Assembly: GCA_036383895.1 (NCBI GenBank)
Contig: DASVNK010000030.1
Span: forward strand, 62,001-126,000
Length of the DNA: 64,000 nucleotides
Reading direction: 5' to 3'
DNA from: DASVNK01 sp036383895
Lineage (GTDB): Bacteria > Verrucomicrobiota > Verrucomicrobiia > Limisphaerales > SXQI01
Each line of letters begins with the position of its first letter. The stretch's first letter is position 1. The notes below the pieces were generated by a model. That model was not told where the DNA came from, did no database searches, and saw nothing but the letters and a program-made list of their open reading frames with translations. The position numbers and the translations under genes were made by a program. Shown here piece by piece: positions 9,266 to 17,854 of the stretch.

Positions 9266-9754
9266 ATGGCTACCACCGCATACAATTGGGATCGCAACAA
9301 TTCGGGCCTTATGCACTCGGTCCGCTGGAAACGGGCGCTTCAAGCCGGCCTCATCGTCGGCGCAATCATGTTCCTGCTCACTCGCGGCATACCGTGGGTC
9401 GGCTCCGGTGCGATCAATCCCGCAGTAATGGGCCGTGAAGTCGCTCCCGGTGAATCCGCCACCCCGGGATTCTTCTTCGGCGTGATGTCTCTTCACTTCC
9501 TGGTTGCCGCTCTTTACGGCCTGATTATTGCGCCCATCGTCCACGGCTTTAAACCGTTCGCCGCCGGTGCGGTTGGCGCCGTTGTAGGCCTCGTCCTTTA
9601 CTTCATCAGCTACGCCCTCGCCGGCATGCTCATGGAAGCCCCCGTCAGCCAACGCGAATGGCCCTCGATCATCATTCACGTAATCTTCGGCATCGTTTGC
9701 GCCGAAGCTTACAAAGGCTTGGCGCGCCGCCATCGGACGGTTCCGCTGATGTAG
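9266..9754 (+). CDS. Small four-span inner membrane protein of unknown function
   Basis: 162 aa with four hydrophobic segments at about residues 28-40, 72-92, 96-120 and 134-148. No named family was recognised. Charged residues are confined to the tail and loops. A good Shine-Dalgarno stretch (GAGAAGAGGAG) lies 8 bp upstream of the ATG, stronger than most in this window. It is divergent from murJ and followed by a REP-like double hairpin, so it is likely a single-gene unit. Confidence 0.7.
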   Translation: MATTAYNWDRNNSGLMHSVRWKRALQAGLIVGAIMFLLTRGIPWVGSGAINPAVMGREVAPGESATPGFFFGVMSLHFLVAALYGLIIAPIVHGFKPFAAGAVGAVVGLVLYFISYALAGMLMEAPVSQREWPSIIIHVIFGIVCAEAYKGLARRHRTVPLM

Positions 9755-9797
9755 CGCGGGCGTCCCGCCTGCGAGTTAGGGCACCGTCCCGGTGCCC
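9754..9797. repeat. REP-like pair of GTCCCG hairpins
   Basis: Two adjacent hairpins follow the membrane protein stop: GCGGG-CGT-CCCGC (9756-9768) and GGGCACC-GTCCC-GGTGCCC (9779-9797). Both carry a CGTCCCG core, so they look like two units of one element. A repetitive extragenic palindrome that also ends transcription is the likely nature; only one copy lies in this window. Confidence 0.5.
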
Positions 9798-9882
9798 GTC
9801 TGCTGTAATTCTACCTGCGGCCATATTTCTCCGTCCGTTTGCTTTCTTTAGGCAAAACCCTCTAATCTCTCGCTCAAGGATT

Positions 9883-11229
9883 ATGCGAACCCAAACCTTG
9901 AGCCTCCTTTGTCATTCCTTGGTATTTGGCATTTGGTATTTGGTCACTCCAATTCCCATCCTCGCATCTGATTCCGCTCACGCACTCCTCTCCACCTCCC
10001 TGACCTCCGACCTCCCCTACCTCCGTTCTCTCTACACCAATCTCCACGCTAACCCCGAACTCTCCCACCTCGAAGAAAAAACCGCCGCCCGCGTTGCTGA
10101 CGAACTCCGTTCCGCCGGCTATCAAGTCACCGAAAAGATCGGCGGCCACGGCGTCGTCGCTGTCCTGAAAAGCGGCCCCGGCCCAACCGTGCTTCTCCGC
10201 ACTGACCTCGATGCTCTCCCTATCAAAGAACAATCCGGCCTTCCCTACGCCAGCACCAAGACCCAAAAGGATATCACCGGCGATACCGTTGCCGTCATGC
10301 ACGCCTGCGGGCATGACATGCACATGACCTGCGTCTTGGGCGCAGCCCGCTTCCTCGCCAAACACACTAACACCTTCCGTGGCACTGTCGTCATTATCGG
10401 CCAACCCGCCGAAGAACGCGGCGCGGGCGCTCGCGCCATGCTCAAGGACGGGCTCTTCACCCGCTTTCCAAAACCCGATTACTGCCTGGCCCTCCACGTC
10501 GATTCAGATGCCGAAGCTGGCAAAATCTCCTACGTCCCCGGCTATATGCTCGCCAACGTCGATATGATCGATATCACTGTCCGCGGCATCGGTGGCCACG
10601 GCGCGTATCCGCACACCGCGAAAGATCCCATCGTCCTCGCCGCTCAGACCATTCTCGCTCTCCAAACCCTCGTCAGCCGCGAGAAACCCGCGGGCGATCC
10701 CGGCGTCCTTACCGTCGGCTCCATCCACGGCGGCACTAAGCACAACATCATTCCCGACGAAGTCCGCCTCCAACTCACTCTCCGCACTTACTCCGATTCG
10801 GTTCGTTCCAACATGATCGTCGGAATCAAACGCGTCACCCGCGCCATGGCCGTCGCCGCCGGGATGCCCGAAGACCGTTCGCCGGTCGTCCACCTCAAAG
10901 AAGAGGAATACACCCCCGCCACCTACAACGATCCTCAACTTACCGAACGGTGGGTCTCGCAACTCGAAAAAGTGTTCGGCAAAGAAAATCTCATCCGCGA
11001 CCAACCCCAAATGGGTGGTGAAGATTTCGGCATGTATGGCCGCACCGAAGATAAAATCCCCATCTGCATGCTCTGGCTCGGCTCCGTCCCCGCCGAACGC
11101 ATGCGCAACGGCCAGCCACCTCCCATTCACTCTCCCTTCTATTATCCGGACCCCGAACCCACCATCAAAACAGGTGTAACCGCCTTGGTCGTCGGAGTGT
11201 TGGATCTATTGAAGAGAGGAGGTAACTGA
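9883..11229 (+). CDS. Exported M20 family amidohydrolase (hippurate hydrolase/carboxypeptidase type)
   Basis: 448 aa from the ATG at 9883; an upstream in-frame extension exists but a signal peptide (MRTQTLSLLCHSLVFGIWYL, cleavage near ILASDS) and AAGGA just before the ATG favour this start. The M20D fold is evident: HACGHDMH (H140, C142, H144) with DLDALP before it, the acidic PAEERGAG (E177/E178), ALHVDSD, the dimer-domain GIGGHGAYPHTAKDP, and MGGEDFGMYG near the end. These are the dinuclear metal ligands and catalytic base of amidohydrolases that split N-acyl amino acids or related amides. The signal peptide places it in the periplasm or outside. Three heptanucleotide repeats encode the hydrophobic core of its signal peptide (see findings). 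Confidence 0.88.
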   Translation: MRTQTLSLLCHSLVFGIWYLVTPIPILASDSAHALLSTSLTSDLPYLRSLYTNLHANPELSHLEEKTAARVADELRSAGYQVTEKIGGHGVVAVLKSGPGPTVLLRTDLDALPIKEQSGLPYASTKTQKDITGDTVAVMHACGHDMHMTCVLGAARFLAKHTNTFRGTVVIIGQPAEERGAGARAMLKDGLFTRFPKPDYCLALHVDSDAEAGKISYVPGYMLANVDMIDITVRGIGGHGAYPHTAKDPIVLAAQTILALQTLVSREKPAGDPGVLTVGSIHGGTKHNIIPDEVRLQLTLRTYSDSVRSNMIVGIKRVTRAMAVAAGMPEDRSPVVHLKEEEYTPATYNDPQLTERWVSQLEKVFGKENLIRDQPQMGGEDFGMYGRTEDKIPICMLWLGSVPAERMRNGQPPPIHSPFYYPDPEPTIKTGVTALVVGVLDLLKRGGN

Positions 11230-11272
11230 CCGCAGAGTGGCGCGAGGCTCCTGCCGAGCGTCGGTGGACGAC

Positions 11273-11836
11273 ATGAAGCACAATCAAAATCCAAAACCTC
11301 ACCCTGAAGAACCTCCCATCTACGAGGTCGAGTCGAGTTCCTCTGAACGCGCCGAACGCATCACGCTCCCGGTCAGCAAACGCCTCGAACGCATGCGCGG
11401 CCTCAGCCGCCTGCTCGACACCGCCTTTCAACTGCCCGGCGGTTTCCGCATCGGCATCGATCCCATCATCGGCCTCATTCCCGGCATCGGCGACTTCATC
11501 TCCTCCAGCCTCTCCGTCTGGCTTCTTTACGATGCCGCACGTCTCGGCATCCCCAAACGAATCCTCGCGTTCATGATCTTCAACGTCATGATGGAAGCCG
11601 CTGTCGGCGCGATCCCGATCCTCGGAAATCTGGTCGATGCCGTCTGGAAAGCCAACGCGCGGAACATGCGCCTCGTCGAACGCTACTACCAGCCCTCCAT
11701 GCGCGAGCGTTCCTTCTTAAAACTCGCGGCCTTTCTAGTCAGCACCCTCATCCTCGTCTACGGCTCCATTGCCTTCGCCCTTTACCTCCTTATCGCCTGG
11801 CTAGTCGCCACCTTCGGCCCCATTTTCCGCATCTGA
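11273..11836 (+). CDS. DUF4112 membrane protein
   Basis: 187 aa from ATG 11273; a GTG at 11237 would add 12 residues encoded by a GC-rich hairpin region and is less likely. The core matches DUF4112: LSRLLDTAFQLPGGFRIGID, then PIIGLIPGIGDFISS, repeated as PILGNLVDAVWKANARNMRLVERY. Two to three membrane spans are visible (residues 65-90, 100-125, 150-175). The function is unknown; the family is widespread in small inner-membrane proteins. It lies 43 bp after the M20 gene on the same strand and may be co-transcribed with it. Confidence 0.82.
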   Translation: MKHNQNPKPHPEEPPIYEVESSSSERAERITLPVSKRLERMRGLSRLLDTAFQLPGGFRIGIDPIIGLIPGIGDFISSSLSVWLLYDAARLGIPKRILAFMIFNVMMEAAVGAIPILGNLVDAVWKANARNMRLVERYYQPSMRERSFLKLAAFLVSTLILVYGSIAFALYLLIAWLVATFGPIFRI

Positions 11837-11868
11837 CCTCTGCGGGCCAGCTTTCACCAGGCGATACA

Positions 11869-13281
11869 TTACCGGTCAATCCAGTGCAAAGCGCGTTCGA
11901 GAACGAGGTCCCGCCCAGCCAGGAGCGCCGCCCGATCGGATTCGACACGTTCGTCGGGGACGACGCCGCGGCCTTCGAATCGGGTCCCGTTGGCGGCGAT
12001 GAAATCGGCGACGGGATGATAAAGGGCATCGCCGTTTGGTAATTGGCTGTAGACCGCGGGGAGCGCCTGGCCGGCGGTGGTGCGGCCGAACACGCGCACT
12101 CGACCATTTTCCTGCAGTCCGCCGGCGAAGACTTCTGAGGCGCTGGCGGTGATCTCGTCGACCAGAATGGCGACGGGTCCGCTGAAGGGTTGTACACGTT
12201 TGCCTGAGGTATCGACGAAGCGCGGGTTGGCGGGAAGTTTCAGGGTGTTATCGCGGGCAATGAGGGTCCCAAGGGTGGTTGGTTTTGTTACAAAATGGCC
12301 CGCGGTGCCGATGATCATGCCGACCATGCCGCCGACATTGCCGCGAAGGTCGATGATCATTCCGGATTTGTCGCGATGTTCATCGATGGCTTTGTTGAAG
12401 GCGATCGCGGTGGGGAGCATCCAAATGTTGAAGCGAATCACGCCGACTGATTTCCCGCGCTGGGATTGAACGGATTCCTCCTCGAGATGAGCGTAGAGAA
12501 CGGGTAGCGTGCCAAATTTGATCGGCTCGCCTTGGGCGGTTGCGCGAGTCAGTGTGAGCTTCTTGGAACGATTTCGCGAATCAATAAAGTCGACAGCGAC
12601 TTTGGAACCGGGGTCCCCGGAGAGTTTCGCGGCGGCGGCGCGCCAGGCGAGGAAAGCGCGACGACGGTCGTCGAGTTTCTTCGGGAGCTTCTGTTTGAGT
12701 TTCGCGGTTTCCGTTTGGCCGATGCGCTTGATGATCCAGCCCGGCATCACGCCGGCCTTGGCGGCAGGAAGGTTTGGTTCGACTCGGGTGACAACGAGAT
12801 CTTTGCCGATGTAACGGAAATCCATTCCCACGGTACCACGGTCGCCTTCGTCCGCCTCTTCGAGGGATTGAGAGGCACGACTCGCAGGCTCGGTTTCGGA
12901 ATTCTCAGATTCGTTGTTATCGTTTTCCGCAGGTTTGCGCGAGGAGGTGTCGTCATTCGAATCAGAGTTGTCGAGCTCGAGATCGGAAGTGAATTCGCCG
13001 GGAACGATGGCGAGGTGCGAGACGTTCAGCAAGTCGAGCATCTCCTGGACAACCTCGCGCAAGGCATCGCCGTTGCGGGCGGCCGCGGCGCGAGGACGGT
13101 AATTGTCACGGACTTCGTTCCAGTTGTGGCCATTGAAATTAGTGTCGAAATGATTTTCATTCAACGTGCGCCAGACCTGGTCGAACGTTTCGAGGGCAAC
13201 GAGATCGCGGGCGTGGGTGCGAAGAAGCGAGAACAGGAAGATCGAGGCAAAGAGGAAGGTGCCGAGATTTCGGAGGCGCAT
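11869..13281 (-). CDS. S41 family protease with PDZ domain, catalytic lysine replaced
   Basis: 470 aa. Signal peptide at residues 1-25 (LFASIFLFSLLRTHA). A helical N-terminal domain, a low-complexity acidic linker (about 100-148, SDSNDDTSSRKP), a PDZ-like domain (150-245, GMDFRYIGKDLVVTRVEPNL) and an S41 protease core (275-415) follow. The carboxyl-terminal-processing landmarks are present: MIIDLRGNVGGMV and VDEITASASEVFAGGLQ with the nucleophile at Ser380. In Prc/CtpA the base lysine follows in GxxxxGK; here the same stretch reads GRTTAGQ, so Gln405 takes the lysine place. Either it uses a tricorn/IRBP-like mechanism with another base, or activity is altered. Envelope location is expected. 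The closest intact neighbour on the same strand is the topoisomerase gene 96 bp upstream. Confidence 0.85.
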   Translation of the reverse strand: MRLRNLGTFLFASIFLFSLLRTHARDLVALETFDQVWRTLNENHFDTNFNGHNWNEVRDNYRPRAAAARNGDALREVVQEMLDLLNVSHLAIVPGEFTSDLELDNSDSNDDTSSRKPAENDNNESENSETEPASRASQSLEEADEGDRGTVGMDFRYIGKDLVVTRVEPNLPAAKAGVMPGWIIKRIGQTETAKLKQKLPKKLDDRRRAFLAWRAAAAKLSGDPGSKVAVDFIDSRNRSKKLTLTRATAQGEPIKFGTLPVLYAHLEEESVQSQRGKSVGVIRFNIWMLPTAIAFNKAIDEHRDKSGMIIDLRGNVGGMVGMIIGTAGHFVTKPTTLGTLIARDNTLKLPANPRFVDTSGKRVQPFSGPVAILVDEITASASEVFAGGLQENGRVRVFGRTTAGQALPAVYSQLPNGDALYHPVADFIAANGTRFEGRGVVPDERVESDRAALLAGRDLVLERALHWIDR

Positions 13282-13377
13282 TGATTCTCTTTACGCTGAG
13301 ATGAGTGGTAAAACAAATCGGAAAACGATGTGCTTGCGATGCGAAGAAGGACCGCACAAGGCGTCCCCACTAATGCG

Positions 13378-14547
13378 TTAGGCGCTCCGGTGCTTTACCG
13401 ATGCTTCAAGTTTCTCGAGAAGCGTGGAGCGTTGGTTGCGCTGTTCGGCAGCGAGACGCTTCTGAAGGAATGCGAGGACGGCATTTTCCTCGGCGCGAAG
13501 GCCTTTAACGCGGCGCATCTGTTCGGCGCGTTTTTTGAAAGTGTCTAGCATGGTGCCGTCTAGGTAGGCATTCATGATTTCGGGATGGATGTAGCACTTC
13601 TTGCAAATCGCGGGAGTATTACCCAATCGTTGCGCGACGGATTCGATTGCGCGGACGAGATTTTTTTTCGCCTGTTTTTTCGTGTCGCACTTCTTGAACT
13701 CCTGCAGGGCGAGCGCGGCTAGAACGGTGCCGCCCCAGGTGCGGAAATCTTTCGCGGTAAAATCGCTTTCGGTGATTTCGCGGAGGTATTCATTCACGTC
13801 GGTGGAGGTGATGTCGCGCGGTTTGCCGTCTTCGCCGATGTATTGAAACAACTCCTGACCAGGAATCGCTTGGCAATGATCGACAATCTTTGCGAGGCGG
13901 CGGTCTTCGATATCGATTTTGTGAAATTTGCCGCTCTTGCCACGGAACTGAAAGCGGATGGTGGAACCGTTCACATCCACGTGGCGATCCTGCATTGTGG
14001 TTAAGCCGAACGATTTGTTGGTTCGAGCGTATTCGTCGTTGCCGACGCGGATAAGGCCGGTCTCGAGAATTTTAATCACGGTCGCCAGAACCTTTTCGCG
14101 TGGGAGGCCGGGAAGATTCAGGTCCCACTCGATGCGTGCCCGAATTTTAGGAAGAGCTTTGGCGAAATCGACCATGCGGTTGTATTTCGTTTCGTCGCGG
14201 GTTTGGCGCCAATGCGGATGATAACGATACTGTTTGCGGCCGCGGGCGTCGCGACCGGTGGCTTGAAGATGGCCGTTGTCCTTTGCACAAATCCAAACGT
14301 CTGTCCAGGCGGGTGGAATGGCGAGCCGCTTGATGCGCGCGAGAGTATTTTTATCGGTGATCGGCTTGTTATCAGGACCAAAGAAGCGCGGTTTTGGGGA
14401 TCCAGCGCGACGAATCCCCGTCGTGTTGTCGCCGATATAAATAAGCCCGGCGGATTTTGCGGCCGCAATATTTTCCGGAGGGACTTCGAGCGGCGCGGCA
14501 GGAGTGACCTGCGTAAAGCGTCCATTTTTTGCGGCAGCGGCTGGCAC
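13378..14547 (-). CDS. DNA topoisomerase IB (poxvirus/eukaryote-like)
   Basis: 389 aa from a GTG at 14547; a TGA six bases upstream blocks any earlier start. The family signature is strong: YIGDNTTGIRRAGS at the start, LIRVGNDEYARTNKSFGLTT with Arg167, KSGK near 204, DFRTWGGTVLAALAL with Arg269, and the nucleophile Tyr319 in ICKKCYIHPEI. The enzyme relaxes supercoils through a 3'-phosphotyrosyl link without ATP. Bacterial IB enzymes of this size occur patchily and are believed to spread by transfer. It has no obvious operon partner here; the neighbours are both on the minus strand but are exported proteins. Confidence 0.92.
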   Translation of the reverse strand: MPAAAAKNGRFTQVTPAAPLEVPPENIAAAKSAGLIYIGDNTTGIRRAGSPKPRFFGPDNKPITDKNTLARIKRLAIPPAWTDVWICAKDNGHLQATGRDARGRKQYRYHPHWRQTRDETKYNRMVDFAKALPKIRARIEWDLNLPGLPREKVLATVIKILETGLIRVGNDEYARTNKSFGLTTMQDRHVDVNGSTIRFQFRGKSGKFHKIDIEDRRLAKIVDHCQAIPGQELFQYIGEDGKPRDITSTDVNEYLREITESDFTAKDFRTWGGTVLAALALQEFKKCDTKKQAKKNLVRAIESVAQRLGNTPAICKKCYIHPEIMNAYLDGTMLDTFKKRAEQMRRVKGLRAEENAVLAFLQKRLAAEQRNQRSTLLEKLEASVKHRSA

Positions 14548-14656
14548 GCTTCAATATGGCCTGAGGACCGTGCGGCACGCTACGTTCCACCGCTTTGAAC
14601 GGCGCGAAAGGACTTCCCCGGCGAGGTGCTCAGATGAACGCTGAGAAGACCTGGTT

Positions 14657-17600
14657 TCAGAGTAGGCGGAAGGTGCCGTTTTCGCCCGCAACATAGATGG
14701 CAGATTCCGAATCGCCTCCACCCCAGTAGACATAAATCTGACGGATATTTTTAGCGCGGAGTTCTTCGAGGATTGCCGCTGAGATACCGGGTTCGAGAGC
14801 AGGTTCGAAAAGGAAGTTTTCAGCGAAATTGTGATGTTCTGGCCGGTAAGTTTGTGAGTAGTAGTTGCGGAGCAGAATTGGCTCGGCGGTCAGCCCTTCG
14901 ATGCGCGTTTCTTTCCAGGCAATGAGCGGCGCCGTATAGCCAGCGGTAAATCCAGCAGGCGGTTGTGGCCAAAAGAATGACGTGGTGATCGTGGCGCGGT
15001 CTTTCGCGACTGTTCGCGTGACTGGGATGCTTTGCGCGTTCGTCGTTTGTGGTGGAGTCAGCCACACGAAGTCGTTTGTCGAGTAGGTGAGTTGCTTTTG
15101 GTGATCGAGCTCGGGCACGGGATTTGAATAGGTGACGCTCAGTTCGAGGTGTGCATCACGCAACGTGAGCAAAGGCGACTGTTCCGGCGTGGCGGTGAGG
15201 CGGAGCTTTGTGCTGAGGCTCGCACGAAGAAGATTGTTGGAGGTTGTGGTGGTCCAGGAATGGATCAGCGGAACGCCGTCGGGCTCTGCTGTGCCTACTT
15301 TATAAACAGCATTGCTGAAGGTGGTTGGCGCGCCCGCGAGGGTTCGCACTTCACCATCCTGCAAGTATTCAATTGCGGCTTGAGTAATGATCGGATCGCG
15401 GATGGAATTTGTGGTGAGTTTCAAATCGCGCGTGGTGAGGAGGAACTTGCTCTTGAGACGATGATTGGCAAAGACGTTGCCAAATTCGCCTTGAAAGATG
15501 CGCCATTCGCCTGGCTCGGTGAGCAGGTACGTTGGAATGGTGGATTGAGGATCAGGTGATGGGATCTCGCGCACCTGTTTAACTTGGAGCACGCCGGGCT
15601 GAAGTTTTTTGTATTCGAAGTCCAGCGTGAATCGCGCCTTGTTGCTGTAGTAGCCGTTGAAGGCGGTTGCCGTGCGCGCAAAATGTTGTGCGAAGCTGGC
15701 ATACTCACTTTCCCAGGCGAGAACGTTCGCGCCGAATGGAACGAGACTGGAATATTGCTGAACGGAAAAGTGTGGTGAGCCGGTGAATCGGCTCAGCGAG
15801 ACGACTTCAGGCAAGGCGCTGCCGTCCGGATTCGTCACTGAAACGGCGCCTTTCTGGGTTACCATTTTGCCGGTGTACGAATGCGTGGTGCCAGTGCGGA
15901 TGTAGGAAATGGTAGCGACGCCGTTAGCGAGTTCGGTGGGATCGGGCGCGGAGTAATGGACGAGGATCGCCATGCCGACTTTTGTTTCGTCAACGCGATG
16001 GCGCATGCGCTCAAGGACGGCATTGTCGTTATAGAAGCTGGCGTAGACTTTTCGAATGGCGCGGAAGACGCCGCGCTCTTTTTCTTCGGTGGAGTCGCAG
16101 GTGCTTGGGCCGGCAGTATCGCCGTCCTGGTCGTCAGCGAGGCAACCGCTGTAGCTATCGTAAAGACCCGCGCCGGTGAAATTCTCGGCGTCTTCGACAT
16201 TGGTGGAACTGCGAAAACGGATTTTGGTTTGGGGCTCGAACTTCGCCAGGAGCGCGGCGGCGATGGCTTGCTGTTGGGCGGGAGTGAAGAGGGTCTGGTC
16301 TTCGATCAGGTCGCGGATTGTTGCGAGTTCATCAGCTAGGGCGGCCACGTTCGGCGGGTGGGTATACTTGTTCAGCCGTGATGCGATCTCATCACGCAAC
16401 GAGCGGCTGTTGACGTTCGTTTGGCTCATGAAGTCGTCCCAAAGGTCGAAGGGAATTGCGATGGCGGCGGGAGAGTTTGTTGGCAGCTGCCGGCGCAAAA
16501 AACCAAAGTTGGCAGCTTTGCCGCCGAAGTATTTGATGTCGCTCGGAACGAGGTTTTCGGTGGGCGCGGTGTAGGCGCCGAAGCGAGCTTTCGGGGTGAT
16601 GGCGAGGGGCGGAGGCATCTTAGCTTCGACGAGTTCGCTGCGGAGATTTGGATCGATATTGCTCACGTCGAATAAGCGGATTGAAACAGCCGGATAGCCC
16701 GGGAAAGCAGTGAGAGCGACTTCGCGGCCGACTAAAGATTGCGCGAGCGAGCGGAGTTCTGGTTCGGCGAGATAAACAAAAGGGATGGAGTAGGAGCGCG
16801 CGAGAATCGTCACGTGAGAATTCGGAGTGGAGGGCGCGAGAGTGAGAATCCCGGCGACGTAGGGAACTTCAACGGGCACTGCATCGGTCAGCAGAATGTC
16901 GGTCGGGCGCAATGTTCCGTTAGCGTAAGCCTGCTGGATTTGCGCACCCGGAACGAATACCAGGCGGCCGATTGCCCAGCCAAGAGAATAGGCGTTCGCG
17001 CCGGTGTCCCAGTCGGTGAGCGAACCGATTTCGATTCCGCGAGCGGCGAAGAATTCGCGATGGTTTTGCGCGACTGCGGTTTGCTCGAAGGTCGGGAGGT
17101 AAACGACGTTGAGCTGGCCGAGTGGTTGAATGGTCGAGCGGACGATCTCGAACCAGCGCGCGATTTGCTCAGGCGCATAGGGATCGCGGCCGACGAACTG
17201 AATGCCAGCTTCGCGATCTTCAGGGCGAGGAGAGAACAGCACGGCGCCCAGGACGATTCGCTGCGAGTTGGTTTGAAGCGACACCTCGTCGAACTGAATC
17301 GAATTCAAGCCCTTGAACCCGGGCAGCCGTGCCGAAGCGAAATTGTAATGAAATTTGTATTTCCAACTGTTCTGGTAGTAGACGCGCTTGGGTTCGTTGG
17401 TGAGGATCCCGAACTTGATCCAGCGCGGTTCCGGCAAGCCGAAGCTGATTGGCTCGCTGCGGAAATCGTCATCGGGAAAATAGACCTGGTTACGCCAGTC
17501 GTCGTCGAATTCGATGGGTTCAGCAATATAGCAGTAAAATCGCGTTCCGCCGACGGGCGCACTTGCGTCAATGAATGGAAGAGTGGGCTCATTCGTTGCA

Positions 17601-17806
17601 AACTCGCGTCCGTGCAAGACTGCGATGGTAGACCAGTCAGTGAGGTTCGATGACGATTGCAAGCTGTAGACGAGGTTTGCGGGGGCGCCAATCGCGACTT
17701 GGGGCCAGCCGTTGGTTTCCCATCCGACCAGTTCGAGAGTTGAACTAATCGCGTGCGCGGAGATACTGAAGAGGACGACACCAATAAAACGAATCACTCC
17801 TTGCAT
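14657..17806 (-). CDS. Exported protein with PEP/pyruvate-binding (PPDK N-terminal) ATP-grasp domain
   Basis: 1049 aa. A signal peptide (residues 1-19, ending SISAHA) is followed by a verrucomicrobial extracellular beta module (VYSLQSSSNLTDWSTIA, TRFYCYIAE). The middle part, about residues 415-750, is a PEP/pyruvate-binding domain: IKYFGGKAANFGFLRR, the phosphate-contact IRFRSSTNVEDAENFTGAGL (residues near 540), YDSYSG, and PGVLQVKQVREIP, which matches the usual domain end. The phosphohistidine and TIM-barrel domains of PPDK or PEP synthase are absent; the last 290 residues are beta-rich and unrecognised. This domain normally uses ATP in the cytoplasm, so an exported version is odd. It could phosphorylate a substrate in transit, bind rather than turn over, or be a degenerate fold. 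The gene is divergent from the sialidase-like gene with only 48 bp between the starts. Confidence 0.8.
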   Translation of the reverse strand: MQGVIRFIGVVLFSISAHAISSTLELVGWETNGWPQVAIGAPANLVYSLQSSSNLTDWSTIAVLHGREFATNEPTLPFIDASAPVGGTRFYCYIAEPIEFDDDWRNQVYFPDDDFRSEPISFGLPEPRWIKFGILTNEPKRVYYQNSWKYKFHYNFASARLPGFKGLNSIQFDEVSLQTNSQRIVLGAVLFSPRPEDREAGIQFVGRDPYAPEQIARWFEIVRSTIQPLGQLNVVYLPTFEQTAVAQNHREFFAARGIEIGSLTDWDTGANAYSLGWAIGRLVFVPGAQIQQAYANGTLRPTDILLTDAVPVEVPYVAGILTLAPSTPNSHVTILARSYSIPFVYLAEPELRSLAQSLVGREVALTAFPGYPAVSIRLFDVSNIDPNLRSELVEAKMPPPLAITPKARFGAYTAPTENLVPSDIKYFGGKAANFGFLRRQLPTNSPAAIAIPFDLWDDFMSQTNVNSRSLRDEIASRLNKYTHPPNVAALADELATIRDLIEDQTLFTPAQQQAIAAALLAKFEPQTKIRFRSSTNVEDAENFTGAGLYDSYSGCLADDQDGDTAGPSTCDSTEEKERGVFRAIRKVYASFYNDNAVLERMRHRVDETKVGMAILVHYSAPDPTELANGVATISYIRTGTTHSYTGKMVTQKGAVSVTNPDGSALPEVVSLSRFTGSPHFSVQQYSSLVPFGANVLAWESEYASFAQHFARTATAFNGYYSNKARFTLDFEYKKLQPGVLQVKQVREIPSPDPQSTIPTYLLTEPGEWRIFQGEFGNVFANHRLKSKFLLTTRDLKLTTNSIRDPIITQAAIEYLQDGEVRTLAGAPTTFSNAVYKVGTAEPDGVPLIHSWTTTTSNNLLRASLSTKLRLTATPEQSPLLTLRDAHLELSVTYSNPVPELDHQKQLTYSTNDFVWLTPPQTTNAQSIPVTRTVAKDRATITTSFFWPQPPAGFTAGYTAPLIAWKETRIEGLTAEPILLRNYYSQTYRPEHHNFAENFLFEPALEPGISAAILEELRAKNIRQIYVYWGGGDSESAIYVAGENGTFRLL

Positions 17807-17854
17807 TCTGAAGGAAAAGTAACGGTGCCGATTTAAGGAGCAAGAAAAAACTGT

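Noticed and set aside
9658..9882. Upstream extension of the M20 gene
   Set aside because: It overlaps the previous gene and REP-like hairpins, and the ATG at 9883 starts a proper signal peptide.
11240..11260. GCGAGGCTCCTGCCGAGCG hairpin considered as a second REP copy
   Set aside because: The stem is only 4 bp and the core differs from the GTCCCG units.
15881..17653. Plus-strand open frames inside the exported PEP/pyruvate-binding gene
   Set aside because: They lie opposite a 1049-aa frame with a signal peptide and clear domain motifs, and show no domain of their own.
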